From a virus: a stretch of DNA of 25,388 nucleotides. The stretch is from positions 1 to 25,388 of IMG/VR virus record IMGVR_UViG_3300009425_000084; one strand, given 5' to 3'. The position numbers and the translations under genes were made by a program. Below, in pieces: positions 9,915-19,584 of this stretch (the stretch's first letter is position 1; every line of letters starts with the position of its first letter). The notes beneath the pieces were generated by a model that saw nothing but the letters and a program-made list of their open reading frames with translations, did no database searches and was not told the origin of the DNA.

Positions 9915-12900
9915 TTATGAACCCCCATCACCAAATACTCTGTCAAATGTGAATGTTTCACTATCAAAGAACCCATCTGTTCTATCAAATGTTTCTGGTT
10001 TATCAAGAACAAATACTGGATAAGAACCAGATAATGAATTATATGTTCCTCTCTCAAAATCAATATATCCACCAGTTTCTAGCAGAGTAAATCCACCTTC
10101 TGGTGTTTCTGGATGTAAATCATATGCACCACGTTCACCTATAATATTTTCACCAGCATCTAATCCACCAGCATCAACATTGTCTATAAGTAAATTATCA
10201 CCATCCTCTAATATAAACGTAAGGGTTTGAGTTTCATCTTGTATTGCTACTCTTCCTCTTGTTCTAATATTTATCTTAGCAGGTCGAGTGAACGTAACCC
10301 ATTTAGAATCTTCTTCATTTTCTGGTTGGAAAGTACCTTCATCATCACCGTCATCTAATTGGAAACCAGTATTCTCGACAGCAAAGCGACCACCTATCTG
10401 TAATCCTGTTCTTACTTCTAACTCCAGATTACCAGAATTGTCTTCCATTCTGAAAGTATCACCCTCGTTTTGACCATCTAATGTATCTTCTGGAACAATC
10501 TTCTCTGTAGACAAAGTACCATCTTCTGATAATATTGTTGATGGACGTACAAAGTCATTAACAGTTGCTGTGTGAACAAAATCTGGTTCTGTGGTAAATC
10601 TAATATTACCAGCAGCAGGAGTACCTTCAATAACAAGATTATCCCCCGCTTCTGATATAAGATCGAATATATCTTTATATGCAATATCAGTAAATGATGC
10701 ATTATAATCTATATTAGGATTACTCGCATCTTCCAATTGCATTAACGAACCCATATCAGCAACCGTATCCTGTGCATGTTCATGAACATGTCCATTAAGA
10801 ACAAGTCTATCACGCATAGTAGTAGGACCTGCTATCCTGTAACCATCTTCTAATTCTATTCCACCAAATTCTGAAGTTGTTGTTGCTGGTGATGTAGAGA
10901 AATATTGAAGTCCAGTTGACGAAAATGGAGTTGGTTTTGGTAATACCATTTTTGCTTTAAGCATACTAATCAACGTAACATCTCTAGTTGAAGATGGAGT
11001 AAGTGCAGCTAGTTCGTATGCAAGGTATCCTCCTTGTTCTCTTTCTAATTCAATCCTACCATCAATACTGTCTTCTAAAATTATTTTTTCAAACAGTCCT
11101 TCACCCACTCGATAATCTTCAGAAACACCTAATCTACGCTGAATAGTTGAAGTAAATGCAGCTTCCAACATAGAAGCAATTTCTGGTGTAAATCTAGTAT
11201 CACCACCATAATCTACAACATGTCCCGCAGCAGGAATATTAATGTTTGCAGCAACCGAACTTGCAAGGTTCACCTTACCAAAAGGAATAAATCCTGATGG
11301 ATGTACTGTACCTTTTAATTCTTGTAGATAATCAGTTGTTGATTGACCAATCTTAATCTCATAAGAAAAGTCTTGATAGTAATATGAATCTTGTAATCGA
11401 ACTGTAAATTCACTAATTTGATGATCCGTAGTTGAAAAGAAACCGTCCTTTGTACTAACTGATCCTAATATCGGTGTGGCAGATGCCAGATCGGCAGTCT
11501 GAATTATACCAGAACCTCCGTCCGAATCAATAATATGTTCATTAATATATGGTCGTTTTATTTCTGTAATAGCATAACTATTGGTATCTGTACCATCTGC
11601 ATCTGTACCATCAAGTAGAATATCGTCCAACCCATAGATTTCAGTTTCGTGAACCATGAAGGATGGAGATGCGGCAGTATGATCTTCTAAATTAATTTGT
11701 TGTCCAACGTCCTCATTAATAAGACGATTCCCATCTTCAGTTGTAAGGAATATTGTTTCAATATTACCATCTCTAAAGAAATTATCTATACCAATTACAT
11801 CAACCTGTGGATGTTCTGTCTTTGTGAAAAGGTATTTGTTATCGGTAGAAGCAAGTGAAGGCATTAAAATACTATCTTCAAGTAGAATTTCACTACCTTC
11901 ATCTGTTCCATCACCATCTGTACCAGAAATAGTTATTCTATCACCACCGACAATAAATCCTCTGATTTGGGTTGCTACATCATTAGATGAAAGTTCTTGT
12001 GCAAGATATAATTCGTTTGTTGCAGAACGAATTTCACGCATCGTGGCGGCGAAAGAACCAGTTCCATAAAAACTTCCACCTTCTCTTCGCATTCTGCCAG
12101 GAGAGCCAGGTGATGCATCTTCAAGTGCAACACCCATACTTCCTGTTCTAAAGGTATTCATATAAGTTTCGGGAGTATCAACAGCACCAAATTCTATTCT
12201 ATTTGTTTCTGCATTTTCGATTACATTATCTGCAATCATACATTCACCATCAGTGCCAGGAAATTCTTCTAACTGAAATTTGGTTGTAAGACTACCAGAT
12301 GTCTCTTGAATAAATCTTTCATTATCCGTTAACTCTACTGCCAATATATTTGTGATGGGATCAAAGGCTTTAACAGTACCAGGCTGTGTAGTTAGAGCAG
12401 AACCAATAGTAAAAGACCCACTGACATTCCGTACTATAAATCTTGCAAGGAAAGAAACAGGGGGTGTTTCATTATATGCAAATCCACCATCCTTTAGAGT
12501 GATGGAAAGAACTCTTCCTATATCAGTCGTATTTGCATATAAACTTGCACCCGTTCCATTTGTAGAAGTAACACCTACTACTGGCATAAGAGTAAATCCA
12601 TTACCACCATCGGTTAACACAATCTTCGTAATCTTTCCGATATCAGCTGAAGGTAAAGAAGCTTCCTCTAATACAATCTGTCTATTTGCATCTGAATATA
12701 AATCAGTAAGTTGAATCTCACCCTCATTTAATAGAGCACTGTTTTCATCTGTACTAGAACCGTCAGTACCCTCTAATATAATTCCACTATTATTGTTTGC
12801 AAAGTTGACATCAGTACCATTTAGTGCCATAGTAGGATGTTCTATACGGGACGTTGTTCCGTGCTCTTGAATTAAATAATCATCATACCCATCAAGATTA

Positions 12901-14141
12901 TCTGTATCTTCTAATAGAAAACTACCACCAACAACAGACACTTCTCCAAATGGAGTTGTAGATTTAATCTCTGCTGCATTTGGAGTAAATGTTAATTTAT
13001 CCCCAACCTCATATCCAGTACCACCAGATTCAACAAAAATTTTGTTTAATCCACCTGTCCCTACTTCATCAACAACTGCTTCCGCAAAACCATTACCTAC
13101 AGTAGTATCAACTGTAATAGAATCACCTTTTTTATATAGAATACCATCATTAGTAATTGTCATTCCAACAACAAACTGGTTAACAACAAAACTCATAGCT
13201 TTATCTTCTGTTAAAGAATTAACATTAATAATTTCTTCATTAACGAAAGTACCACTTATACTATCTGAATCAAGAGTAAGTTCTGTAACAGAATACAATC
13301 CTTGCTGAAAGGCAATCGCAGATACTACATTTGCAAAGGCTCCAGAAGTTCCACCCGTAATTTTTTGTCCTATAATTGCATCACCAGAAGATCCAGAATT
13401 TGCAGTACATCTTATAACGGTAGGATTAACCCATTCCGCTTTTGAATTTCTCATCATGAAACGGTTTGGATATGTTATTTCTGCTTCTTCGTCAAATAAA
13501 AGTCTAAGGAATAATTTGTGTCCTTCTGAACTACCTTTTGCAGAATATAAATCTCGAATATTCTTAATAAGATTTCTTTTTGAAATTCCTGAGGCCATAG
13601 TGCGAGGAACTGCATTAACAAACTGGTTAACTAATTCATCTAAAAATGTGTCTACGGTATTATCAGGATCACGGAAATCTAAAAGTTGTTGAATATTCTG
13701 GATAGGATTTGCTCGATAACCTGTTACCACAGCGGTAGCACCAGAAGTCAGTCCAGTAATTTCTTCTCCAATTATAAATCTTTGTTGTGAGATAATAAAG
13801 AGTCGATCATTAGAAACCATATCATCGACAAGAACAGTAGAAGTAGCCAGAGAGGTTACACCTGTAATAGTTTCGTTTACAATAAACTTACCACTTGTTC
13901 CCGAACCAGATTCAGTAACAATTCTTTCATCCTGTTCGTCAAGAACATATTGTGTAGATATAGTTTCTTGTAAAAAATGATCTACTGTGGCCGTAATAAT
14001 TAATTCTGCCGACTCCATAAATTTATAATAATCTTTAAGGAGTTGTACATAAACAGAATGATCTTCCCGAATAAAATCAGGAACCTGTTCATCAATTAGC
14101 GGACTAATTTTTGTAGTCAGAGTAGAGTCAAAAGGTGCCAT
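9915..14141 (-). CDS. Large baseplate/tail structural protein (1408 aa)
   Basis: Residues 1-60 (ISPLIDEQVPDFIREDHSV...LLKDYYKFMES) and about 148-240 (LLDFRDPDNTVDTFLDEL, then RNLIKNIRDLYSAKGSSEGH) form a helical pattern typical of large wedge-like structural proteins encoded next to gp6 in marine T4-like phages. Between and after these parts are repeated hairpin motifs: KFIVNETITG near 85, FIIGEEITG near 122 and IIGQKITGGTSGAFA near 256. The long remainder contains many short variations on I-LED/LLEDG and TDGDGTDEGS, likely a repeating beta structure. No enzyme motif is seen. The gene begins two bases after the gp6 stop, so it is probably translated from the same message. A T4 gp7-like role is possible by position, but not shown. 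Confidence 0.83.
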   Translation of the reverse strand: MAPFDSTLTTKISPLIDEQVPDFIREDHSVYVQLLKDYYKFMESAELIITATVDHFLQETISTQYVLDEQDERIVTESGSGTSGKFIVNETITGVTSLATSTVLVDDMVSNDRLFIISQQRFIIGEEITGLTSGATAVVTGYRANPIQNIQQLLDFRDPDNTVDTFLDELVNQFVNAVPRTMASGISKRNLIKNIRDLYSAKGSSEGHKLFLRLLFDEEAEITYPNRFMMRNSKAEWVNPTVIRCTANSGSSGDAIIGQKITGGTSGAFANVVSAIAFQQGLYSVTELTLDSDSISGTFVNEEIINVNSLTEDKAMSFVVNQFVVGMTITNDGILYKKGDSITVDTTVGNGFAEAVVDEVGTGGLNKIFVESGGTGYEVGDKLTFTPNAAEIKSTTPFGEVSVVGGSFLLEDTDNLDGYDDYLIQEHGTTSRIEHPTMALNGTDVNFANNNSGIILEGTDGSSTDENSALLNEGEIQLTDLYSDANRQIVLEEASLPSADIGKITKIVLTDGGNGFTLMPVVGVTSTNGTGASLYANTTDIGRVLSITLKDGGFAYNETPPVSFLARFIVRNVSGSFTIGSALTTQPGTVKAFDPITNILAVELTDNERFIQETSGSLTTKFQLEEFPGTDGECMIADNVIENAETNRIEFGAVDTPETYMNTFRTGSMGVALEDASPGSPGRMRREGGSFYGTGSFAATMREIRSATNELYLAQELSSNDVATQIRGFIVGGDRITISGTDGDGTDEGSEILLEDSILMPSLASTDNKYLFTKTEHPQVDVIGIDNFFRDGNIETIFLTTEDGNRLINEDVGQQINLEDHTAASPSFMVHETEIYGLDDILLDGTDADGTDTNSYAITEIKRPYINEHIIDSDGGSGIIQTADLASATPILGSVSTKDGFFSTTDHQISEFTVRLQDSYYYQDFSYEIKIGQSTTDYLQELKGTVHPSGFIPFGKVNLASSVAANINIPAAGHVVDYGGDTRFTPEIASMLEAAFTSTIQRRLGVSEDYRVGEGLFEKIILEDSIDGRIELEREQGGYLAYELAALTPSSTRDVTLISMLKAKMVLPKPTPFSSTGLQYFSTSPATTTSEFGGIELEDGYRIAGPTTMRDRLVLNGHVHEHAQDTVADMGSLMQLEDASNPNIDYNASFTDIAYKDIFDLISEAGDNLVIEGTPAAGNIRFTTEPDFVHTATVNDFVRPSTILSEDGTLSTEKIVPEDTLDGQNEGDTFRMEDNSGNLELEVRTGLQIGGRFAVENTGFQLDDGDDEGTFQPENEEDSKWVTFTRPAKINIRTRGRVAIQDETQTLTFILEDGDNLLIDNVDAGGLDAGENIIGERGAYDLHPETPEGGFTLLETGGYIDFERGTYNSLSGSYPVFVLDKPETFDRTDGFFDSETFTFDRVFGDGGS

Positions 14142-14142
14142 T

Positions 14143-16044
14143 TTAGTAACTCGATGCTATTGGGTTATGTGGCGTTGCGGAATACGATGACGTTCCTCCT
14201 TGATTGGAAACTTCAATAGTATCTACTTCCGCAATTACAGTAGTATTCACCATGTCAAGTTCTAATAGTTGATTTCGTAAAGGAACGATATCTTTAGAAT
14301 CAGGTAGTGCTGTTATTCTAAATTTTAATGATGCAAGTCCATCAACTGTATTAACACTGGAAATATTAATACCATTAATAGTAATAATACCAGTAAGGTA
14401 ATCAACTACTCCTGATACATTATCAACATATGTTCTCGTAGAACCCACAAGATAAAACCTTCTAATATTTCCAGACCCGTCATCATCAAAATAGAAAATA
14501 TCAGAAGTGTTCCCTGTAATCTTAAATCCTGTAGAAGATATAATTCCTCCACCATCTTTATTATGTCCAAGATGAGGATTATATAATTTGTTATTAAATG
14601 CTACAGTGTAACTTACAGTTTTTGATACCGTTGGTTCAACATATTTTGCAAGAGTAACATTAATAGAATTACTTGTTATTGATGTGTCTGAATCATCCAC
14701 AAGTTTTATAACATGAGAATGTCGTAGTGGAGCATTAAATTCTTTCAAATCAGAATTCCCAAAAGATGTTAATTTACTAATTACTTCACTTTTCAATGTA
14801 TCCTTTGACTTGGTTGTTTTATTTGAATTGTATTTAAATACAGATTGCAAAATAATAAATGTTACTTCTGGATCAACTATAACTGGTGTAATAGATGCTA
14901 CATTATATTGTTTAAGACTCTTTATAAGATTAGATTTTTCAGAGGAAGTTAAGTTATTTCCAGATACAGATTTAATAGATATGAATACTCTACCATATTC
15001 GGGAGTACTCACAACACCCAATGAACTATCGAATGATCCGTCTTCTCCACCAAACACCTGTATAGTTTGAGCAGAAGGATATAACTTTTTAGCATATACC
15101 TTATAATCATTTGCAGTAACACAACGACCTTGAGAAGCGTAGTCTAAAGGTGCGAGTAGTTTAATGGAATTAATAGTTTCTCTCTCTCCACCACCACTAG
15201 CTTTTGATACAGTAGTAACAGTAACATCCGTTTCACCTTGAATAGAGGCTGCATTAGTAAATCCTGATGCACCATTTGATGCATCTTTGTTGGAAACAAC
15301 ATAAGAAATTATTACAATATTACCATTCAATAGTGATTTACTTACAACTCCATCTCCAAATACAAGTTCAAATTTTCCATTCTCTACCTCTTGAGAAAAA
15401 TATGTCGTACTACTTTGAGTCAGTTGTGTAATATCTGTTGCTTTTATCCATGCGGTTTGTAGGGAATCGGTAGATGAATTTTGAACTGAAACTCCGATTG
15501 TCCTTGTATCTACGCTACTATTTGGAATAATAAATCTCTGTTCAACGTCAGCAGTATTAACAACGTACCTAGTTGATATATAACTTCCTTCGTAAAGTAA
15601 AACCCCATTAAACGTGACAGTTGTACCAGACTTCGATGATGTATATTCAGAAGTTGTAACAAAGGTATATGATTGACCATCTACAGTTGCATTAAATTTT
15701 GTTCCTATTGGCATAGTATAGGTATCACTAGAAACATTATTCAATGTTATATTAACAGTTGCTGTTGGTGATACTACAGAAGTAGGTTCGTATCCTAAAG
15801 TTTTTGCATGAGAAACAACACTAGAACGTAAGGAAGAACTATCCAAGAACATTTCATTCGCAAGCATGTTTGCGTTAAATGCTAGATAGTGAGTGTTATA
15901 TGCTAGAGTATCCAAAAGTATATTAATACCCGATCCTTCAAAATCGTAATCCGTAAAGGTATCTTGATTTTTTAAGAAGATTTTTAGATTTGATTTGATA
16001 GTATCGAAATCTAGTTGGGTAACGTCTAATCTTTTATCTGCCAT
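14143..16044 (-). CDS. 6: Baseplate wedge protein gp6 (baseplate J family)
   Basis: The 633-residue length and N-terminus (LDVTQLDFDTIKSNLKIFL, DYDFEGSGINILLDTLAYNT, NANMLANEMFLDSSSLRSS) match T4 gp6, the core wedge protein of the baseplate; the first 110 residues are the most conserved part. In T4, gp6 dimers form the inner ring with gp25 and gp53 and hold the wedge around the hub. The region at about 290-330 (LAPLDYASQGRCVTANDYK) is also typical of baseplate J-type proteins. The ATG overlaps the gp25 stop by one base (TAATG), which indicates translational coupling. The order gp25-gp6 is conserved in this phage group. The product is cytoplasmic before assembly into virions. Confidence 0.93.
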   Translation of the reverse strand: MADKRLDVTQLDFDTIKSNLKIFLKNQDTFTDYDFEGSGINILLDTLAYNTHYLAFNANMLANEMFLDSSSLRSSVVSHAKTLGYEPTSVVSPTATVNITLNNVSSDTYTMPIGTKFNATVDGQSYTFVTTSEYTSSKSGTTVTFNGVLLYEGSYISTRYVVNTADVEQRFIIPNSSVDTRTIGVSVQNSSTDSLQTAWIKATDITQLTQSSTTYFSQEVENGKFELVFGDGVVSKSLLNGNIVIISYVVSNKDASNGASGFTNAASIQGETDVTVTTVSKASGGGERETINSIKLLAPLDYASQGRCVTANDYKVYAKKLYPSAQTIQVFGGEDGSFDSSLGVVSTPEYGRVFISIKSVSGNNLTSSEKSNLIKSLKQYNVASITPVIVDPEVTFIILQSVFKYNSNKTTKSKDTLKSEVISKLTSFGNSDLKEFNAPLRHSHVIKLVDDSDTSITSNSINVTLAKYVEPTVSKTVSYTVAFNNKLYNPHLGHNKDGGGIISSTGFKITGNTSDIFYFDDDGSGNIRRFYLVGSTRTYVDNVSGVVDYLTGIITINGINISSVNTVDGLASLKFRITALPDSKDIVPLRNQLLELDMVNTTVIAEVDTIEVSNQGGTSSYSATPHNPIASSY

Positions 16045-16490
16045 TATCGTAATCTCTCTAACATTAATTCTATTGTTTGAACATCACGGGGCGCATTTAT
16101 TATGTTAAATAGTATATTAACGTCAAATGCGTTCTGAGAATATTTAGGTACAACCATAACATCCTCTAATTCGACCCGTGGTTCATAGGTGTCTATAACC
16201 ATTCTAATTTTTTGTGACAATACTTGAGCCACTACGATAGTCAATGGTTGGAACAACATACCACGAACACCGCCTCCAATTTCTGGATGGAACGGTTTTT
16301 CATGGTGGTTCAATAATATTAAATTACGAACCGATCTTTTGATTGCCACAACATCATGGATGATATTAACATCGGACGTTGACGGTTTCCTCGTAAAAAA
16401 TAAATCTAAATCAGAAAAATGTCTGGTGATTCTTTTAGTTTTATTAGATACTTGGGCATCCGAATATGCATTGTTATTCCAACTTCTCAT
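16044..16490 (-). CDS. 25: Baseplate wedge protein gp25 (gpW/gp25 family)
   Basis: This 148-residue protein fits T4 gp25 in size and pattern: DLDLFFTRKPSTSDVNIIHD, then AIKRSVRNLILLNHHEKPFHPEIGG, then a C-terminal EVRVELEDV-like part ending in TIELMLERLR. gp25 belongs to the GPW_gp25 domain family and is a component of the inner baseplate; in T4 it helps start sheath polymerisation. The start has GGGAG six to seven bases upstream, and an exact late box is at 16512-16519. The stop overlaps the gp6 start. No anomaly is visible. Confidence 0.93.
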   Translation of the reverse strand: MRSWNNNAYSDAQVSNKTKRITRHFSDLDLFFTRKPSTSDVNIIHDVVAIKRSVRNLILLNHHEKPFHPEIGGGVRGMLFQPLTIVVAQVLSQKIRMVIDTYEPRVELEDVMVVPKYSQNAFDVNILFNIINAPRDVQTIELMLERLR

Positions 16491-16511
16491 TTGTACTCCC
16501 TGTCCTTCTAT

Positions 16512-16519
16512 TATTTATA
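16512..16519 (-). promoter_or_regulatory. T4-type late promoter box TATAAATA upstream of gp25
   Basis: Exact TATAAATA on the minus strand in the 29-base gap between the 411-residue gene and gp25, 22 bases before the gp25 start. It could drive gp25, gp6 and the large structural gene downstream. Confidence 0.68.
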
Positions 16520-17755
16520 CTAAACCTCAGAAACATTTGGAAGAGATTGTTCATTAAAGTCAACATCTTCTTCTATTATTTTATCATTATCTGTGATTGG
16601 ACGAGTAAACTTAGTTTCTAAATCTGTGAGCGAAGTTCCAATAGAATTAGTAAGAGTTTTAACATCAGTTTCAAATGATTTAAACAAAGTATCTGTAGTA
16701 TCTGATCCCGTAGAAGCTTCATTAATAAGAATTGATTTTCTCACTCTCGTTTCGTAAACTCTAATTCTATTAGCTCTTTGTATGTGTTCTTCAAAATCAC
16801 CAGAACCATCATTGTAAAATACAGAGGTTCCTTTATCATCAATATTATGTGGAAATCCACTTTGGGATTTCTTAATAAATTCTGCATACTTTGTAGATGC
16901 AGTAGATAAAGGAGACAAGGTAGAAGTAATCTTTTGTTCATATGATTCGGATGATGTTGTTGTACTAGAATGTTTCAACTTCTGAGCACTAGTTCCGGCA
17001 CCCCCAATCAAATGTGTTTCCATAGAACTAATATCAGACAGTCTTGAATCAACAGCAAGAGCATATCCTTCTTTTAACATTGAACCTTTAATCTTTGCAT
17101 CTGCTTCAGCAAATGCATATCTAGTTTTTGCAGTTACACGACCAGTTGTTCCAGCACTAGCGTCAACCTTTATTATTTCCGCAGCAAATAACTCTGCTGA
17201 TTTTTTCAAGCGTTTTCCCATTGGAGCATTTGCTTTTTTCATTGCGGCAACGGGTGTAGTAATAGCAGATGCAATATCTTCTACAGAGTTTTTGTCTGGT
17301 TGTGATACATTTTTTGCAAGCAAAACAACTGTGCCACCGGCAGCAGGAATAGTCATATTTGGAATCAAATCACATATATCCTTTTTACCAGCAATAAGAA
17401 GAGCTGCCCCAATAATTAATTTTGCAAGATCTTTATTTTCGTTAGACAGTGCGACACCAAACTGTTTTATAAGAGTAGCAAGTTTAGCATTATATTGATT
17501 AGTACCAATTACAAGTCCAACCAAATCCTTAATTTCTGACTGTAAACTAACATTAGCTATAATAGGTTTTTGAACTAACAACCCCCTCAAATCCAAATCT
17601 AATTGAACAAGTCCACCTGTCAAATTAGATACAAGTGCAGATGCTTCAGCCTCAATATCATTTAGAAGTTTCTTCTTTAAATCTTCAAATTGGACTTCTA
17701 GTTTATTATAGCCGACATTGGTTCCACAAAGTCCAGCTAGATTAAATTGTGCCAT
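16520..17755 (-). CDS. Helical structural protein of unknown function (411 aa)
   Basis: The protein is mostly helical, with Leu/Ala/Lys-rich segments in residues 20-200 and 250-400, and no clear enzymatic motif. A hydrophobic stretch near residues 115-160 (LIIGAALLIAG, then GGTVVLLA) could be buried or interact with a membrane. The N-terminus (MAQFNLAGLCGTNVGYNKLE) has one Cys. It starts behind a strong GGAGGA ribosome site, three bases after the PAAR gene, and is followed by gp25. This places it in the baseplate hub/wedge operon. A tail structural or tail-completion role is inferred from position only; I do not recognise the family. Confidence 0.78.
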   Translation of the reverse strand: MAQFNLAGLCGTNVGYNKLEVQFEDLKKKLLNDIEAEASALVSNLTGGLVQLDLDLRGLLVQKPIIANVSLQSEIKDLVGLVIGTNQYNAKLATLIKQFGVALSNENKDLAKLIIGAALLIAGKKDICDLIPNMTIPAAGGTVVLLAKNVSQPDKNSVEDIASAITTPVAAMKKANAPMGKRLKKSAELFAAEIIKVDASAGTTGRVTAKTRYAFAEADAKIKGSMLKEGYALAVDSRLSDISSMETHLIGGAGTSAQKLKHSSTTTSSESYEQKITSTLSPLSTASTKYAEFIKKSQSGFPHNIDDKGTSVFYNDGSGDFEEHIQRANRIRVYETRVRKSILINEASTGSDTTDTLFKSFETDVKTLTNSIGTSLTDLETKFTRPITDNDKIIEEDVDFNEQSLPNVSEV

Positions 17756-17757
17756 TC

Positions 17758-18054
17758 TTATCCTCCAGCAAATACATCAGGGGAACCAGAAGCTGAAGCA
17801 TTAGGAACCCATGAACCGTGGCCACCAGTTGCATCACCTTTACGATGTACTGCAAGTCCATTTGCAAAAACAGTAGAACTACCAGCGGTGGCAGGATCAC
17901 TACATGCAGTAGTATCTGTTATACGAGTACACTTAGAACTATTCACAAACACATTCGGGGAACCAGTTGCATATGCAGTCTGGTGGAATGGGTTAGGTGT
18001 AGGACTAGCATGACCAATATGACTATCGTCACCAACTCTTGTTACTTCTGCCAC
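17758..18054 (-). CDS. PAAR-domain tail spike tip protein
   Basis: This small 98-residue protein has the sequence pattern of PAAR tips: a short N-terminus (VTRVGDDSHIGHASPTPNP), paired TGSPNVFVNS and SGSPDVFAGG segments, and scattered His and Cys residues (H13, H16, H25, C43 and others) that could bind a metal. PAAR proteins form a sharp cone capping a trimeric VgrG/gp5 spike and help it pierce the cell envelope. Its place immediately after the gp5-like gene fits this exactly. The start is GTG (18052-18054) behind AGGAG; no ATG exists near it. The start codon and the gp5 stop are nine bases apart. Confidence 0.9.
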   Translation of the reverse strand: MAEVTRVGDDSHIGHASPTPNPFHQTAYATGSPNVFVNSSKCTRITDTTACSDPATAGSSTVFANGLAVHRKGDATGGHGSWVPNASASGSPDVFAGG

Positions 18055-18063
18055 TGTATTCTC

Positions 18064-19368
18064 CTATGGGTTCAGATGGATATTCGGTCCACCAACAACG
18101 GTGATATCACCACCTGATGTATGGTTCCATGTACTACCTGTCGTTGATACCTTAGTTGTTGCAACATTTTCAGTTAAAGTAGCTTCACTCTTAACATGCA
18201 TATCGGAAGCAGACTTTATATTAAGTTTACTACCAGATTTGTGGGACATGATTCCTGAAGTAGTACTTACTGCCATATTGTTCTTTGCATTAGTGAGTAT
18301 ATCGTTTCCGACTAATGTAGTAAAATCTTTTTGTATCTGTAATTTATTCTCACCATTAATCTTATAACTTTGATCTCCACCGATAAGAACATCTACATCA
18401 TCTTCGATTCGTCCCTTAACATTATCATTAATATTAAATGATAAGTTACCAAGAATTTCTTCGTACTTATTTCCACCCTTATTCCAACCAATTTTAGTTC
18501 TCAGGTTCTTACCAATATGCTGAGTATAGTCTCCCTCGACTTCAAGAACATAATCACCTTTGATTAACTCTCGTTTTGTTCCTTCAATCGTAACATTAAC
18601 ATCACCAGTGATAAGAACATTAGATTTACCAGCAATAATTTCGTAGTTATCACCAACAACCTTTACTGTCTTAGAACCGTCTGGATGTATCTCATAGTGA
18701 CTTCCACTACTGTGATATTCCATAAGTCTTTCCGCACCTGGCGTATCATCTATTTCATGTACATGTCCTGCTTCTGATTCAGAAGACTTATTAAACGGGT
18801 ACATGGAAACAGTATTTGATTTAGGATCAAGTTCATCCCATGTCTGTCTAGCTTCATCTGTACTATCCTTGTCTGTTTCCGTAAGAAAAGGTTTCTTTGC
18901 AATAGGAACCTTAGTCTGTTTTAATGCTCTTCGCTTTTTGAGGGAAGGATGAGTCTCCGCCATGGTTCCTCTTGATAAACGACCAGTATCAGGTTCTCCC
19001 TCATTCACTGGATACTTACCCTTCGGATCAGAGAACCCCTTACTGAAGTCTGGTTTCTCAAGATTAAAGCCTGGCAAAGACCCCATGATAATAGGGTGCT
19101 GTCCTTTTTCTCCGTCTTGAAAGAAACCAATAATCCACGAACCCTCTACAAGAGCTGTGGGTGTTATTCCTAGTCCACCAACAGTAGAACTATTTGTGGG
19201 GGCCATGACAGTAGACCACGGTAAATCTGTGTGAGGTAAATCTTCTCGACTGTCAGTATGCCAGCCTAAACATCGGACTCGTACACGCCCCAGCATTTCT
19301 GGATCGTCACGATCTTCTACTACACCAACGAACCAGACGAACCCGTCCTTACCCATAAAATCTTGCAT
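18064..19368 (-). CDS. 5: gp5-like baseplate hub / central spike protein
   Basis: The 434-residue protein begins with an OB-fold-like segment (FVWFVGVVEDRDDPEMLGRV, then WSTVMAPT...LVEGSWIIGFF, GSLPGF), as in T4 gp5 and VgrG proteins. The C-terminal half, about residues 235-400, is a run of short repeats around VKVVGDNYEIIAG, VLITGDVNVTIEG and YVLEVEGDYTQHIG, which match the triple-stranded beta-helix of the spike. Residues 110-220 link the two, but I find no lysozyme domain like that in T4 gp5. The product should form the trimeric needle that carries the PAAR tip. The ATG has AAGGAG upstream and an exact late box at 19393-19400. A start at residue 5 is also possible. Confidence 0.9.
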   Translation of the reverse strand: MQDFMGKDGFVWFVGVVEDRDDPEMLGRVRVRCLGWHTDSREDLPHTDLPWSTVMAPTNSSTVGGLGITPTALVEGSWIIGFFQDGEKGQHPIIMGSLPGFNLEKPDFSKGFSDPKGKYPVNEGEPDTGRLSRGTMAETHPSLKKRRALKQTKVPIAKKPFLTETDKDSTDEARQTWDELDPKSNTVSMYPFNKSSESEAGHVHEIDDTPGAERLMEYHSSGSHYEIHPDGSKTVKVVGDNYEIIAGKSNVLITGDVNVTIEGTKRELIKGDYVLEVEGDYTQHIGKNLRTKIGWNKGGNKYEEILGNLSFNINDNVKGRIEDDVDVLIGGDQSYKINGENKLQIQKDFTTLVGNDILTNAKNNMAVSTTSGIMSHKSGSKLNIKSASDMHVKSEATLTENVATTKVSTTGSTWNHTSGGDITVVGGPNIHLNP

Positions 19369-19392
19369 ATAAAAACGCTCCTTATATGCAAC

Positions 19393-19400
19393 TATTTATA
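19393..19400 (-). promoter_or_regulatory. T4-type late promoter box TATAAATA upstream of gp5-like gene
   Basis: Exact TATAAATA on the minus strand, 25 bases before the gp5-like start. It lies in the short gap between the 59-codon gene and the hub gene, at the border of the accessory and structural regions. Confidence 0.7.
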
Positions 19401-19404
19401 AGGA

Positions 19405-19584
19405 TTAATGAAGGTCGGGGTCTCGGCCTAGTCGTTTATATTCAGACGGAATGTAGTCATATTCTACTACTTCATATTCAATGTCAGGGTAGGTATGCCG
19501 TAACTGCTCAGCAGTCACAAGGGCATCATTGTAAGACATTCCATCACATACCAAATCCGTATGGATTATTTTGTATCTTATCAT
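19405..19584 (-). CDS. Small conserved-looking hypothetical protein (59 aa)
   Basis: An ATG at 19582-19584 opens a 59-codon frame ending in TAA at 19405. The product begins MIRYKIIHTDLVCDG and continues MSYNDALVTAEQLRHTYPD, then IEYEVVEYDYIPSEYKRLG. The composition is that of a small alpha/beta protein: a beta strand, a helix over about residues 16-30 and a second strand. It fills the gap between the oxygenase-like gene and the gp5-like gene almost exactly. There is no clear ribosome site, which lowers confidence. I know no function for it. Confidence 0.65.
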   Translation of the reverse strand: MIRYKIIHTDLVCDGMSYNDALVTAEQLRHTYPDIEYEVVEYDYIPSEYKRLGRDPDLH

